A DNA stretch of 64,000 bases from Polaribacter sp. SA4-12 (GTDB lineage: Bacteria > Bacteroidota > Bacteroidia > Flavobacteriales > Flavobacteriaceae): positions 444,001 through 508,000 of the forward strand of contig NZ_CP019334.1 in NCBI RefSeq assembly GCF_002163675.1. The letters are read 5' to 3'. The position numbers were made by a program, and so were the translations under genes. Position 1 is the stretch's first letter; each line of letters starts with the position of its first letter. The notes under the pieces are model-generated. The model ran no database searches, had not been told where the DNA came from, and saw only the letters and a program-made list of their open reading frames with translations. Positions 16,569 through 25,850 of this stretch are shown here, one piece after another.

Positions 16569-17752
16569 TTATAAACTTTTAAAGCTTCCGCTAAAATTTC
16601 TACAGATCTAATTAAATCTTTTTTATTTAAAACGTAAGCCATTCTAATTTGGTTTTTCCCTTCTCCAGGAGTAGAGTAAAATCCACTAGCAGGAGCAACC
16701 ATAACAGTTTCGTTATTATCATTGAACTCTTCTAAAATCCATTGTGCAAAATGATCAGAATCTTTAATTGGTAATTCAGCAACACAATAAAAAGCACCTT
16801 TTGGGTTGGCTACTTTTACACCGTCAATTTTCTGTAATTCTGCAATTAATGTATTTCTTCTTTCAACATATTCTTCTTTTACATCATCAAAATATTTTTG
16901 AGGAGTATCTAATGCAGCTTCACTTGCAATTAAAGCATACGTTGGTGGACTTAAACGTGCTTGCGCAAATTTAATAGCCGTTTTTATAAAATCATCATTT
17001 TTAGAAACGATACAACCAATTCTTGCGCCACACATACTGTAACGTTTAGAAACGGAGTCGATTATAATAGAGTTTTGCTCTAAGCCATCTAAAGCCATAA
17101 CTGAAGTATGTTGTAAACCATCATAAGTGAATTCTCTATAAACTTCATCAGCAATTAAAAATAAATCGTGCTTTAAAACGATTTCTTTTAACTTTTGAAT
17201 TTCTTCTTTTGAATATAAATATCCAGTAGGATTACCTGGGTTACAAATTAATATAGCTTTTGTTTTTGCAGTAATTAGCTTCTCAAATTCTTCAATTTTT
17301 GGCAATGCAAAATTATCTTCAATTTTAGAAATTACAGGAACAACTGTTACTCCAGAAGCTGTAGAAAAACCATTATAATTTGCATAAAATGGTTCAGGAA
17401 TAATAATTTCATCACCTGGATCAGTAATACTTCCAATAGTAAAAAGTAATGCTTCAGAACCACCAGTTGTAACAACAATATTATCTGATGTTACATTTAC
17501 TTTATGCTTCTTGTAATAATCTACTAGTTTATTTCTATATTCTTCAGAACCTTCAGAACGTGCATACGCCAATGTTTGTATCGTATTGTTTTTTACAGCG
17601 TCTAAAGCAACTTGTGGTGTTTTAATATCTGGTTGCCCAATATTCAAATGAAATACCTTAGTACCTCTTTTCTTAGCATCTTCAGCATAAGGAACCAATT
17701 TTCTTATGGGTGATTCTGGCATTTTTAATCCTTTCTTAGATATAGTAGGCAT
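16562..17752 (-). CDS. PLP-dependent class I/II aminotransferase (aspartate-type)
   Basis: This 396-residue fold-type I aminotransferase shows the landmarks GGSEALLF (phosphate-binding turn), CNPGNPTGYLYS (substrate-binding Asn), LIADEVYREFTYDG (PLP Asp and Tyr), SVSKRYSMCGARIGC (Schiff-base Lys in SK) and a C-terminal Arg region NQIRMAYVLN that binds the substrate carboxylate. The best family guess is aspartate or broad-specificity amino-acid transamination. Substrate cannot be fixed from sequence alone. It is monocistronic; its 3' end meets a border repeat and its 5' side faces a 386-nt intergenic region. Confidence 0.92.
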   Translation of the reverse strand: MPTISKKGLKMPESPIRKLVPYAEDAKKRGTKVFHLNIGQPDIKTPQVALDAVKNNTIQTLAYARSEGSEEYRNKLVDYYKKHKVNVTSDNIVVTTGGSEALLFTIGSITDPGDEIIIPEPFYANYNGFSTASGVTVVPVISKIEDNFALPKIEEFEKLITAKTKAILICNPGNPTGYLYSKEEIQKLKEIVLKHDLFLIADEVYREFTYDGLQHTSVMALDGLEQNSIIIDSVSKRYSMCGARIGCIVSKNDDFIKTAIKFAQARLSPPTYALIASEAALDTPQKYFDDVKEEYVERRNTLIAELQKIDGVKVANPKGAFYCVAELPIKDSDHFAQWILEEFNDNNETVMVAPASGFYSTPGEGKNQIRMAYVLNKKDLIRSVEILAEALKVYKN

Positions 17753-18138
17753 AATAGTTGTTTAAATATTTATGTTTGCGAATTTCCGAAATATATTTTA
17801 TTTCCTACCATAGTTTTTTATTCTTTATGGAATCTTTTTTTTGTGAATGCCATTTTACGTTTTAATTTGATTTTTATAATGTTTCTTAAAACAAAAAGAA
17901 GTGCTATAAAATCAAAATATTTAGATTATTAATTCTGTAATGCAATTTTATAATCTCAGTTTTCTTTCTAGTTAAATGAAATAATAAGGAAGTATTTCTA
18001 TTTGAAATTTAATTTTTTACCAAATAATTAACAGGTTAATTTTTGATTTTTAGTATTTTACACTAGCTTTTGTAAAACTGACTTTTTCTAATGCAATCTA
18101 AACTCATATTCTAATATTTATAGTTCAAAAAAATAACA
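17753..18138. other. Intergenic region, no gene seen
   Basis: This 386-nt AT-rich spacer lies between divergent genes. I see no ORF with coding character, no RNA gene and no terminator. An ATTTAGATTATTAATTCT stretch (17919 onward) resembles the half-palindromes near 38.6 and 40.0 kb, but it is unpaired and far from either start. Confidence 0.6.
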
Positions 18139-19479
18139 TTGGTTATAAAAAAAATAATTTTTATTCTATTAATACTTGCTACTTCTTTAAAAATAAACTC
18201 TCAAAATGGATTTTATTTTAACGGTGAAAACACGACTAGACAGCAGGTTTCTTTTAAGTTAATTAATAATTTGATTGTAATGCCATTAGAAATTAATGGC
18301 AAAAAACTATCCTTTATATTAGATACAGGTGTTAACAAAACAATTCTATTTAATTTATCAGAAAATGATAGTATTGGTTTATTAAATACTACAAAAGTAG
18401 CTTTAAGAGGCTTAGGTACAGGTGAAGCTGTAAATGCCATAATTTCAAAAAAGAACACTTTTAAAATAAAAAATTTAATTAGTAGAAACGAAACAATTTA
18501 TGTTATTTTAAATGATTCTTTTAACCTGTCAAGTAAGATGGGGATTACCATTCATGGCATAATTGGGTACAATTTATTAAAGGACTTTGTTGTAAGAGTT
18601 AATTATAAAACAAAGAAATTAGATTTCTATAACCCTAAAACATATCGATATAAAAAATGCAAAAAATGTGAAACAATCCCTTTTATATATTATAGAAAAA
18701 AACCTTTTATTAATGCTAAAATTAGTCTAGATACAATTGGAAACAAGTTAATCGATGTTAAGCTATTAGTAGATCTTGGAGGTAGTGATGCTATGTGGCT
18801 TTTTGAAAATTCTAAAGAAGAAATAAAAACACCTAAACGTTTTTTTAATGATTTTTTAGGTGAAGGATTAAGTGGCCCAATTTATGGGGATAGAAGTAGG
18901 GTTTCGATGTTTAAACTGGGGAGATTCAATATTCAGAATGCAACAGCATCTTTTTTAGATTTTGCATCAACACACAATGCCAGAAAATTTAAGGAAAGAA
19001 ATGGTAGTATCGGTGGCGGAATTTTAAGGAAATTTAAAGTTTGGATTGATTACCCAAATAAAAAATTCACGTTTAAAAAGAATGGATCTTTTACAAGTGG
19101 GTTTAATTATAATATGAGTGGTTTAGATGTTGTTTATGATGGTAAACAAATCGTAAAAGAAGAAAGTGTAACAAATTCATCAGATTCTTTTAATCAGAAT
19201 ATAAATCAACGGAATTCTATTTCTTTTGTTACTTCCTATTCATTTAAATTTAAACCTGCATTTAAAATTAAAAATGTAATAAAAAACTCACCAGCTTATA
19301 ATGCAGGTTTATTAAAAGATGATGTTATTCTTAGAATAAATGGCAAAGAAACTTACGATTTTACATTAGGAGACATTTATCATAAATTTCAAGAAAGGGA
19401 CAAAAAGAAAATTAAAATGATGATTAGCCGAAAAGGAGTTAAAATGAAATTCGAATTTAAACTCCATAAAAGTGTGTAG
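18139..19479 (+). CDS. Retropepsin-like aspartyl protease with C-terminal PDZ domain
   Basis: This 446-residue exported protein has a signal peptide (about 1-21, ending KINSQ). Two pepsin-like halves follow: the first active-site motif is intact (LDTG in SFILDTGVNKT, about residue 60), while the second reads LLVDLGGSDA, with the Asp kept and Thr-Gly altered to Leu-Gly. A PDZ domain occupies about 365-440 (VIKNSPAYNAGLLKDDVILRINGKE). It probably acts as a periplasmic or surface protease or peptide-binding protein. The start is TTG at 18139; no ATG gives a full signal peptide. It converges on the DUF1573 genes with a 1-nt gap. Confidence 0.85.
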   Translation: MVIKKIIFILLILATSLKINSQNGFYFNGENTTRQQVSFKLINNLIVMPLEINGKKLSFILDTGVNKTILFNLSENDSIGLLNTTKVALRGLGTGEAVNAIISKKNTFKIKNLISRNETIYVILNDSFNLSSKMGITIHGIIGYNLLKDFVVRVNYKTKKLDFYNPKTYRYKKCKKCETIPFIYYRKKPFINAKISLDTIGNKLIDVKLLVDLGGSDAMWLFENSKEEIKTPKRFFNDFLGEGLSGPIYGDRSRVSMFKLGRFNIQNATASFLDFASTHNARKFKERNGSIGGGILRKFKVWIDYPNKKFTFKKNGSFTSGFNYNMSGLDVVYDGKQIVKEESVTNSSDSFNQNINQRNSISFVTSYSFKFKPAFKIKNVIKNSPAYNAGLLKDDVILRINGKETYDFTLGDIYHKFQERDKKKIKMMISRKGVKMKFEFKLHKSV

Positions 19480-19480
19480 T

Positions 19481-19885
19481 TTAACTATCCGTTAAAATAC
19501 TTTTTTCCTTCTCTAAAGAAATTCCTTTATTAACAAGACCTTTAATTCTAAGTACTTTTGTAGGATTCTTTGCATTTGAGTAAATCGTAATAGATTTAGA
19601 AAAACCACCAACTCTATTGGTAGCGTAAGAAACTTTAATTTCTCCTTTTTCTCCTGGCATTACTGGTTTTTCTGGTTTTTTAGGAACCGTACAACCACAA
19701 GAAGATTGAATTTTTTTTATAATTATAGGTTGGTCTCCAACATTTGTAAAAACAAAAATTCTTTCTCCATTCGACCCTTTATCTATTTTACCATAATTAA
19801 TAGTTTCCTCTTCAAATTTAAATTCTTGAGCTGTTGCAGAAAAATTGATCAAACCTAAAAATAATACTGTAAAAAATACTTTCAT
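19481..19885 (-). CDS. DUF1573 secreted protein, copy 2
   Basis: This 134-residue protein has a cleavable signal (to ATAQ, about residue 19) and one immunoglobulin-like DUF1573 domain. The domain shows FxxGxIxxG, FTNVGDQPIIIKKIQSSCGC and MPGEKGEIKVSYATNRVGGF, with the SSCGCTVP cysteine pair. It is a close paralogue of the next gene upstream (6 nt apart), plainly a tandem duplication. A C-terminal extension past the domain (KGISLEKEKSILTDS) is not shared with copy 1. Function is unknown; related domains resemble ASPM/PapD-like adhesion folds. Confidence 0.9.
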   Translation of the reverse strand: MKVFFTVLFLGLINFSATAQEFKFEEETINYGKIDKGSNGERIFVFTNVGDQPIIIKKIQSSCGCTVPKKPEKPVMPGEKGEIKVSYATNRVGGFSKSITIYSNAKNPTKVLRIKGLVNKGISLEKEKSILTDS

Positions 19886-19891
19886 GATGCT

Positions 19892-20254
19892 TTATTTTGT
19901 AATGTAACCTTTAATTTTAATTCTTTTTCTTGATTCTTTGGCATTCGAAAAAATAATAATTTCTTTAGAAAAACCACCTGAATTAGAAGTGTCATATTCT
20001 ACAGTAATAGTTGCTTTTTCACCGGGCATTATTGGTTGGTCTGGTTTTTTAGGCACAGCACAATCACAAGAAGTTTTAATATCTTCAATAATTAAAGGAG
20101 CTTTACCAATGTTGGTAAATTCGAAAATACGTTTACCGTCTTCTCCTTTTTTTATTTTTCCGTAATTAATAATTTCTTTTTCAAACTTAAATTCTTGTGC
20201 AGAAATCCCAATAGATAAAAACAAGCTTAAAATAAATATAAATTCTTTACTCAT
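19892..20254 (-). CDS. DUF1573 secreted protein, copy 1
   Basis: This 120-residue protein has a signal peptide ending GISAQ (about residue 19) and a single DUF1573 domain (INYGKIKKG, FTNIGKAPLIIEDIKTSCDC, MPGEKATITVEYDTSNSGGF). The cysteine motif is SCDCAVP where copy 2 has SCGCTVP. It is the first gene of a two-gene operon; the pair probably forms extracytoplasmic proteins of shared function. Confidence 0.9.
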   Translation of the reverse strand: MSKEFIFILSLFLSIGISAQEFKFEKEIINYGKIKKGEDGKRIFEFTNIGKAPLIIEDIKTSCDCAVPKKPDQPIMPGEKATITVEYDTSNSGGFSKEIIIFSNAKESRKRIKIKGYITK

Positions 20255-20327
20255 AATTGTACAAATTTAGAGTTTTTAAATGATAAAAAAAATCAACCTC
20301 ACATTTTTTATAAGAAATAGATAATTG

Positions 20328-20335
20328 TATTTTTG
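20328..20335 (+). promoter_or_regulatory. -7 box of the valS promoter
   Basis: TATTTTTG matches TAnnTTTG and lies 30 nt before ATG 20366. It overlaps the first codon of a longer possible frame at 20333, which rules that upstream start out. No clear -33 TTG is seen. Confidence 0.6.
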
Positions 20336-20365
20336 CAAACTATATATCAAAAACGATACCAAAGT

Positions 20366-23008
20366 ATGAATATCCCATCAAAGTATAATGCAAGCGAAGT
20401 AGAAGGTAAATGGTATGATTACTGGATGAAAAATAATTATTTTCATTCTGAAGTAGATCATAGTAAAGAACCTTATACAATTGTAATTCCTCCACCAAAC
20501 GTAACGGGAGTCTTACATATGGGACATATGTTGAACAATACAATTCAAGATGTATTAATTAGACACGCACGTTTATTAGGTAAAAATGCTTGTTGGGTAC
20601 CTGGTACAGATCACGCATCTATTGCAACTGAAGCTAAAGTTGTTGCAAAATTAAAAGAACAAGGAATTAGCAAAAGCGATTTAACTCGTGAAGAGTTTTT
20701 ACAACATGCTTTTGATTGGAAAGATGAATATGGAGGCATCATTTTAGAACAATTAAAGAAGTTAGGTGCTTCTTGTGATTGGGAAAGAACTGCATTTACA
20801 ATGGATCCAGAAATGTCTGAATCTGTAATTAAAGTTTTTGTTGATTTATACAACAAAGGGTTAATTTACAGAGGTTATAGAATGGTAAACTGGGATCCTG
20901 AAGCTAAAACGACACTTTCTGATGAGGAAGTAATTCACGAAGAAAGACAAGGAAACTTGTACTATTTAGAATATAAAATTGAAGGATCTGAGGATACTTT
21001 AACAATTGCAACTACACGTCCAGAAACTATTTTTGGAGATACTGCAATTTGTATCAATCCAAATGATGAACGTTTTACACACTTAAAAGGTAAGAAAGCA
21101 ATTGTACCTTTATGTAATAGAGTAATTCCTATTATTGAAGATGAATATGTAGATTTAGAGTTTGGTACAGGTTGTTTAAAAGTAACGCCTGCACACGATG
21201 AAAATGATAAAAATTTAGGAGACAAACACAAATTAGAAGTAATTGATATTTTTAATGATGATGCTTCTTTAAATTCTTTTGGATTACATTATCAAGGAAA
21301 AGACAGATTTGTAGTTCGTAAAGAAATTGCTAAAGAATTAGAAGAAAAAGGAATTTTAGTAAAAACTGAAGTTCATACAAATAAAGTTGGTACATCAGAA
21401 AGAACAAAAGCAGTTATAGAACCAAGATTATCTGATCAATGGTTTTTAAAAATGAAAGATTTAGCAAAACCTGCTATTGACGCTGTTTTAGGAGAAGATG
21501 CTGAAATCAATTTATATCCAAAGAAATTCGAAAATACCTACCGTCATTGGATGGAAAACGTTCGTGATTGGAATATTTCTCGTCAACTTTGGTGGGGACA
21601 ACAAATTCCTGCTTATTTCTATGGAGATGGAAAAGAAGATTTTGTTGTAGCAGAAACAAGAGAAGAAGCTTATAAATTAGCAATTTCTTCTAACAAAATT
21701 GATAATTCATTTAAAATAGAAGACTTACGTCAAGATGAAGATGCTTTAGATACTTGGTTTTCTTCTTGGTTATGGCCAATGTCTGTTTTTGATGGAATTA
21801 GAAACCCAGAAAACGAAGAAATTAAATATTATTACCCAACAAACGATTTAGTAACAGGTCCAGATATTTTATTTTTCTGGGTTGCAAGAATGATTGTTGC
21901 AGGATATGAATATAAAGATGAAAAACCTTTTCAGAATGTTTATTTAACTGGTTTAGTTAGAGATAAACAAAGACGTAAAATGTCTAAATCTTTAGGGAAT
22001 TCACCAGATGCTTTAAAATTAATTGAAGATTATGGAGCAGATGGAGTAAGAGTTGGTTTATTGTTGAGTTCTGCCGCTGGTAACGATTTAATGTTCGAAG
22101 AAGACTTATGTCAGCAAGGAAAAGGATTTGCAAATAAAATTTGGAATGCTTTCCGTTTGATAAAAGGTTGGGAAGTTGATGCAACTTTACCACAACCAGA
22201 AACTTCTAAAATTGGTTTAGAATGGTATGAAGCTAAGTTTCAAAAAACATTAGCAGAAATAGAAGATCATTTTTCAAAATACCGTTTATCAGATGCTTTA
22301 ATGGCAATTTATAAACTAATTAATGATGATTTTTCTTCTTGGTTATTAGAGATTGTAAAACCTGCATATCAACAACCAATTGATAAAAAGACATTTGATG
22401 CTATTATTGAAGTTTTAGAAAACAACTTAAAAGTATTGCATCCATTTATGCCATTTTTATCTGAAGATATTTGGCAATACATTACCGATAGAACTCCAGA
22501 AGAAGCTTTAATTATTGCAAAATATCCTGTAATTAAAGAATCTGATGCAAAAATTATTACTGATTTTGAATTTGCAACAGGTGTAGTTTCAGGAATTAGA
22601 ACGATAAGAAAAGATAAAAATATTTCTTTTAAAGATGCTGTAGAATTGTTTGTTATTGATAATGATAAGAGTTCAAAAGAATTTGATGCTGTTATTCAGA
22701 AATTAACAAATACTGCTACAATTAACTATGTTTCAGAAAAGGTTGAAGGAGCTTCGTTTAGAGTGAAATCTAATGAATACTTTATTCCAATTTCAGTTGA
22801 AAATATTGATGTAGAAGCTGAAATTAAGAAGTTAGAAGGCGAATTGAAAAGAGCCGAAGGTTTCTTATTCGGAATTACAAAGAAGTTATCTAACGAGCGT
22901 TTTGTATCTAATGCACCAGAAAAAGTGTTAGAATTAGAACGTAAAAAAGAAGCTGATACAATTGCAAAAATTGAAACTATTAAAAGTAGCTTGGCAAGTT
23001 TGCAATAA
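20366..23008 (+). CDS. valS: Valine--tRNA ligase
   Basis: This class I aminoacyl-tRNA synthetase of 880 residues charges tRNA-Val and edits Thr. It shows the HIGH-type motif [14 protein letters not shown] (about residues 37-50), the CP1 editing domain with [12 protein letters not shown], the KMSKS motif ([13 protein letters not shown]), the anticodon-binding helical bundle, and a C-terminal coiled-coil arm ([16 protein letters not shown] onward) typical of ValRS. The start at ATG 20366 ([20 protein letters not shown]) fits the family N-terminus; eleven upstream codons overlap the promoter. It has its own terminator. Confidence 0.97.
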   Translation: MNIPSKYNASEVEGKWYDYWMKNNYFHSEVDHSKEPYTIVIPPPNVTGVLHMGHMLNNTIQDVLIRHARLLGKNACWVPGTDHASIATEAKVVAKLKEQGISKSDLTREEFLQHAFDWKDEYGGIILEQLKKLGASCDWERTAFTMDPEMSESVIKVFVDLYNKGLIYRGYRMVNWDPEAKTTLSDEEVIHEERQGNLYYLEYKIEGSEDTLTIATTRPETIFGDTAICINPNDERFTHLKGKKAIVPLCNRVIPIIEDEYVDLEFGTGCLKVTPAHDENDKNLGDKHKLEVIDIFNDDASLNSFGLHYQGKDRFVVRKEIAKELEEKGILVKTEVHTNKVGTSERTKAVIEPRLSDQWFLKMKDLAKPAIDAVLGEDAEINLYPKKFENTYRHWMENVRDWNISRQLWWGQQIPAYFYGDGKEDFVVAETREEAYKLAISSNKIDNSFKIEDLRQDEDALDTWFSSWLWPMSVFDGIRNPENEEIKYYYPTNDLVTGPDILFFWVARMIVAGYEYKDEKPFQNVYLTGLVRDKQRRKMSKSLGNSPDALKLIEDYGADGVRVGLLLSSAAGNDLMFEEDLCQQGKGFANKIWNAFRLIKGWEVDATLPQPETSKIGLEWYEAKFQKTLAEIEDHFSKYRLSDALMAIYKLINDDFSSWLLEIVKPAYQQPIDKKTFDAIIEVLENNLKVLHPFMPFLSEDIWQYITDRTPEEALIIAKYPVIKESDAKIITDFEFATGVVSGIRTIRKDKNISFKDAVELFVIDNDKSSKEFDAVIQKLTNTATINYVSEKVEGASFRVKSNEYFIPISVENIDVEAEIKKLEGELKRAEGFLFGITKKLSNERFVSNAPEKVLELERKKEADTIAKIETIKSSLASLQ

Positions 23009-23025
23009 GAATATGTATTGATATT

Positions 23026-23085
23026 AAAAACCCTTCAAATCTTTGTGCTGAACTTGATTCAGTATCAAAATTTGAAGGGTTTTTT
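23026..23085. terminator. Bidirectional terminator after valS with a dispersed repeat as its loop
   Basis: The stem AACCCTTCAAAT / ATTTGAAGGGTT is flanked by A and T runs, so it can stop valS and, in the other direction, the 103-aa gene. The loop is about 29 nt and contains TGCTGAACTTGATTCAG (about 23047-23063), a small palindrome of a kind I recognise as a recurrent flavobacterial repeat. Confidence 0.8.
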
Positions 23086-23376
23086 AGTTTTAGAAAAGAT
23101 CAATATATCCGTTTTATTGTTTATTCTACGTATATTTTCTATTTTGTTTCCATTTATTGTCATACCAACACTTTTATTTTCGTCTAAACTTTCTTCAATT
23201 TCTCTTAAAAAATTAAATGCAGTGGAATCCAAAATGTTTAAAATAATCCTGTCCAAAGTTTTAGTTTGTTTTTCAGTTAATGAATTGAAAAACTCAAATC
23301 TTTCATCATTCAGTTTTTGAAATTCAGATAATAAATTCTTGTTTTTTTGTAAATTAGAATATTCAGTAATTGACAT
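23065..23376 (-). CDS. Hypothetical helical protein
   Basis: This 103-residue protein, rich in Leu, Lys and Glu, is probably all-helical with no signal or membrane helix. I recognise no family. Its last residues (KKPFKF) and stop codon are encoded by the left arm of the valS terminator, so the C-terminus seems to have been formed by the terminator sequence, perhaps after truncation of a longer gene. It begins the accessory block. Confidence 0.55.
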   Translation of the reverse strand: MSITEYSNLQKNKNLLSEFQKLNDERFEFFNSLTEKQTKTLDRIILNILDSTAFNFLREIEESLDENKSVGMTINGNKIENIRRINNKTDILIFSKTKKPFKF

Positions 23377-23512
23377 AGAATTCCCTAAATCTCTACTTTT
23401 TTACTATAATTTCTCAAATATCTTTATAATCTTCAGAAAATTCCATTGTTTAATTATTAGTTCAGTTTTTCGTTTGGCATACTAGTTTCATTTATTATTC
23501 GAGTAGTTTTAT

Positions 23513-24238
23513 CTAATCATTATCAGAACAATTCAAAGAATATGCTGTATTTGTTGGAATTAGCCAATTAGTAGCGGAATTTGATTGGTCAATATTATCT
23601 ACTTGAATACATTCTAACTTAAAGTTGTTAAGCTTAAAAAAGAATACTAATACTTTATCATTATTATTGTTTTTTATATTGACTGTTATTAAATCATAAT
23701 TACACATTCCTCTAATTACCATTAGGTTTATATTTTTAGAAAGGTCTAATGTAGAAATATTAGTAGTTCTTATATCTAGATGTGTTAATTTGTTATTTTC
23801 CGTAAGATTTATATCAAAAAATGGATTGTTTCCACAATCAAGATATTTTAAATTAACATTATTACTCACATTGAGTGTGCCAATGTTGTTATTATTACAT
23901 TGCAGTGTTGTTATATTTACAAATTTTTCTATTCCTGTAATGCTTTTAATATCATTAAAAGAAACATCAATTTTTCCTTTATATAATGTAGCTTCTTCTA
24001 TACTAATCTCATTGTCTTTATTTGTATTAATATCAAAATTGGACAATAGTAATTCTTTGAATTCCATATCATCAAAATATACAAATGGTCCTGCCCCAAT
24101 GGTATAGTTAAAATATTGGTTTTCTTCTTCAAAACTGTTTTCTACCTGTGATAGATCATTAACTAAATTTTCTTCTGAGCAGGAAATAGAGATGAGTATT
24201 GTTAAAATTAATGGAAATAATATTTTTGAAGTTTTCAT
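23513..24238 (-). CDS. Leucine-rich-repeat lipoprotein
   Basis: This 241-residue protein has a signal peptide with lipobox ISISC (Cys about 20). It continues with about five irregular LRR units of the LxxLxCxxNNIxxLxVxxNxxLxxLxCxxN type (ITTLQCNNNNIGTLNVSNN, then LKYLDCGNNPFFDINLTENN), as in many flavobacterial surface LRR proteins. The C-terminus (NWLIPTNTAYSLNCSDND) lacks a recognisable type IX sorting domain. It is likely a surface adhesin or binding protein, first of the same-strand accessory genes. It might itself be a cassette, but no border repeat is clear at its own 3' end. Confidence 0.75.
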   Translation of the reverse strand: MKTSKILFPLILTILISISCSEENLVNDLSQVENSFEEENQYFNYTIGAGPFVYFDDMEFKELLLSNFDINTNKDNEISIEEATLYKGKIDVSFNDIKSITGIEKFVNITTLQCNNNNIGTLNVSNNVNLKYLDCGNNPFFDINLTENNKLTHLDIRTTNISTLDLSKNINLMVIRGMCNYDLITVNIKNNNNDKVLVFFFKLNNFKLECIQVDNIDQSNSATNWLIPTNTAYSLNCSDND

Positions 24239-24264
24239 ACTTTTATTCTTTTAATTTATCGATA

Positions 24265-24420
24265 TATCCCATAAGCTTAAGCACTGCGTGTTTGTGTATA
24301 AGTAGTTTATAGTTTTAAGAACTGTAAGTTTTCTACAGAAAATAAAACAACTTTAGGCTAAGCTAAAATTAAGTATTTTTTTTTAGCTCAGTTCTTTGTT
24401 GTAAGCAGTTTTTTAAGTTC
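24265..24420. repeat. Cassette-border repeat F (3' of the VOC gene)
   Basis: About 155 nt. The left end GCGTGTTTGTGTATAAG (24286-24302) corresponds to the AACGGTT-type end of the other copies. A central hairpin TTTTCT / AGAAAA lies at 24329-24342. The right part (ACAACTTTAGGCTAAGCT onward) aligns with repeat E at ACAACTTTTAGTTAAGC. It is placed directly after the stop of the VOC gene. Confidence 0.55.
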
Positions 24421-24428
24421 TATTAATT

Positions 24429-24794
24429 TTAAGATTTAAATTTTCCGAAATGCCATAATATTCCACAAGGGTCGTGAAGGAAAAACTCGTTTCCCCATTC
24501 GTTATAAACTATCTCAGATAATCGTACATTCTCATACTTTTCAGTCAACTTTAAACTTCGTATGTATTTCAAAGTACTTTCTAAATTATCCACTTCAAAG
24601 AAAATCATTGAGTTATCAATCCAATCTTTTACAAAAGCATTTTGTAAATAAAATCCGAATTCTCCAATATAGAAATAAGACATTTTTTCAGATGTGATTA
24701 CTTCCTCAAATCCTAAATCAATATAGAAATTCCGCGAAATATTATAGTTCTTAGAACCAATAAACGACCTGATAGATTTTCCTGATATTTTCAT
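24429..24794 (-). CDS. VOC-superfamily (glyoxalase/bleomycin-resistance fold) protein
   Basis: This 121-residue protein is a single VOC unit: IRSFIGSKNYNISRNFYIDLGFEEV, FYIGEFGFYLQ, MIFFEVDNLESTLKYIRSL, and the C-terminal GNEFFLHDPCGILWHFGKF. The metal-site Glu or His positions are not all identifiable, so it could be an antibiotic-binding protein, a dioxygenase-like enzyme or a lyase. It is a lone gene between border repeats F and E, as in a mobile single-gene cassette. Confidence 0.85.
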   Translation of the reverse strand: MKISGKSIRSFIGSKNYNISRNFYIDLGFEEVITSEKMSYFYIGEFGFYLQNAFVKDWIDNSMIFFEVDNLESTLKYIRSLKLTEKYENVRLSEIVYNEWGNEFFLHDPCGILWHFGKFKS

Positions 24795-24811
24795 TTTGTG
24801 CGTTTTTGTTA

Positions 24812-24958
24812 AATTGTTTACAACGTTGTTGTATTATGGAAAGTTGTGTTTAAAGTGAACTGCTATTTTATGCAGGAAAAATAGAAGTGAGTAAAAAAGC
24901 AACAACTTTTAGTTAAGCACTAATTTAACAATTTTTACTACAGGGTGTCGAAGCCAGT
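24812..24958. repeat. Cassette-border repeat E (3' of the 246-aa gene)
   Basis: About 147 nt. The left end AACGTTGTTGTATTATG (24822-24838) matches the AACG(G)TTnTTGTATAAG consensus. A central hairpin CTATTTT / AAAATAG lies at 24863-24884. The right end GAAGCCAG lies 4 nt before the stop codon of the 246-aa gene. It aligns best with repeat F. Confidence 0.6.
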
Positions 24959-24961
24959 TTT

Positions 24962-25702
24962 TTATTCATAACTGTATATGTTTATTTTTTCGCAATCGTG
25001 TTCGTTTCCGTAAATAAATAATGGTTTTTTAATATTCAAGTCGCTAAATAATTCTACTTGATTTTGTTTAAAAGCTTTATTCAGTAATATATAGGTTTTA
25101 TAGATGTAGGAATTTCTCAAGTTTTGATAAAAATCCGTTTCAAAAATGTCATCAAATATTTCGGCTTCTTCTAAATGTTTTTCTAATTCTATCAAGTTGC
25201 TCCAAACTTTAGAATAATCAATACGTCCTAAAACCTCAAAAAAGTCTTTTTTATAATTGAAATCAAAGTATTCAGGTTTTTCTAAAATTGGATACTTGCC
25301 TTCTCCAAATCCACTTATCCAAGCATAAGGCTCAAAATCATAGGTAAGAAGGATTATTTGAATCTTTGAGTCTTCAATTTTTCTAATTCCTTTTTTGATT
25401 TTTTCAAATGATAATATTAGGTCTTTCGAAAAACTATCAATAATTTCATTTTCATTAATATCTAATTCTATAGTTTTTTCATAACATTCCAGAAGTTTTG
25501 TGTTTTTTTTCGCTTTTTCAAAATTTGCAATTATATATTCGTCGTAAAGTTTAACCGTTTTTTGTTCGTTAATGCTAAATGTATCTGGGTTTTCTGTTTC
25601 TAATAAATCAATCCATTGAGAAAGTGAAGCGTGTTCAATTTCTCTATAGTTATTCATAAATAGGCTTTCTAAATTTGAAATTATTGTTTGATTTATACTC
25701 AT
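24962..25702 (-). CDS. Hypothetical soluble protein (cassette gene)
   Basis: This 246-residue acidic cytosolic protein has no signal or membrane helix. The N-terminal half is helical (LLECYEKTIELDINENEII) and contains the more beta-like segment IQIILLTYDFEPYAWISGFGEGKYPI. I recognise no family; the mix recalls immunity-type or SMI1-like proteins, but that is a loose impression. It stands alone between border repeats E and B. The ATG at 25702 is directly preceded by the edge of repeat B. Confidence 0.6.
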   Translation of the reverse strand: MSINQTIISNLESLFMNNYREIEHASLSQWIDLLETENPDTFSINEQKTVKLYDEYIIANFEKAKKNTKLLECYEKTIELDINENEIIDSFSKDLILSFEKIKKGIRKIEDSKIQIILLTYDFEPYAWISGFGEGKYPILEKPEYFDFNYKKDFFEVLGRIDYSKVWSNLIELEKHLEEAEIFDDIFETDFYQNLRNSYIYKTYILLNKAFKQNQVELFSDLNIKKPLFIYGNEHDCEKINIYSYE

Positions 25703-25709
25703 TTTTAAA

Positions 25710-25850
25710 TTGGCTACGTTATTGTATATGGTTTGTTGCGTGTTTCAAGCAATTATTTACTAAATAATTATCGACCAAGAAAGTCCGCGAGGACTTTCAT
25801 AAGTAGGCCAAAAGCCAGCAATAAATTATATATGGTATTGGGCAACGTTT
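25710..25850. repeat. Cassette-border repeat B (3' of the 186-aa gene)
   Basis: 141 nt. The left end is TACGTTATTGTATATG (25715-25730) and the right end TTGGGCAACG. A perfect central hairpin GAAAGTCC, loop GCGA, GGACTTTC lies at 25779-25798. Repeat A has the same hairpin position and loop with different but complementary stem bases. It ends on the base before the stop codon of the 186-aa gene. Confidence 0.8.

Noticed and set aside
20333..20365. Earlier valS start
   Set aside because: The codons overlap the TATTTTTG -7 box and are absent from the family N-terminus.
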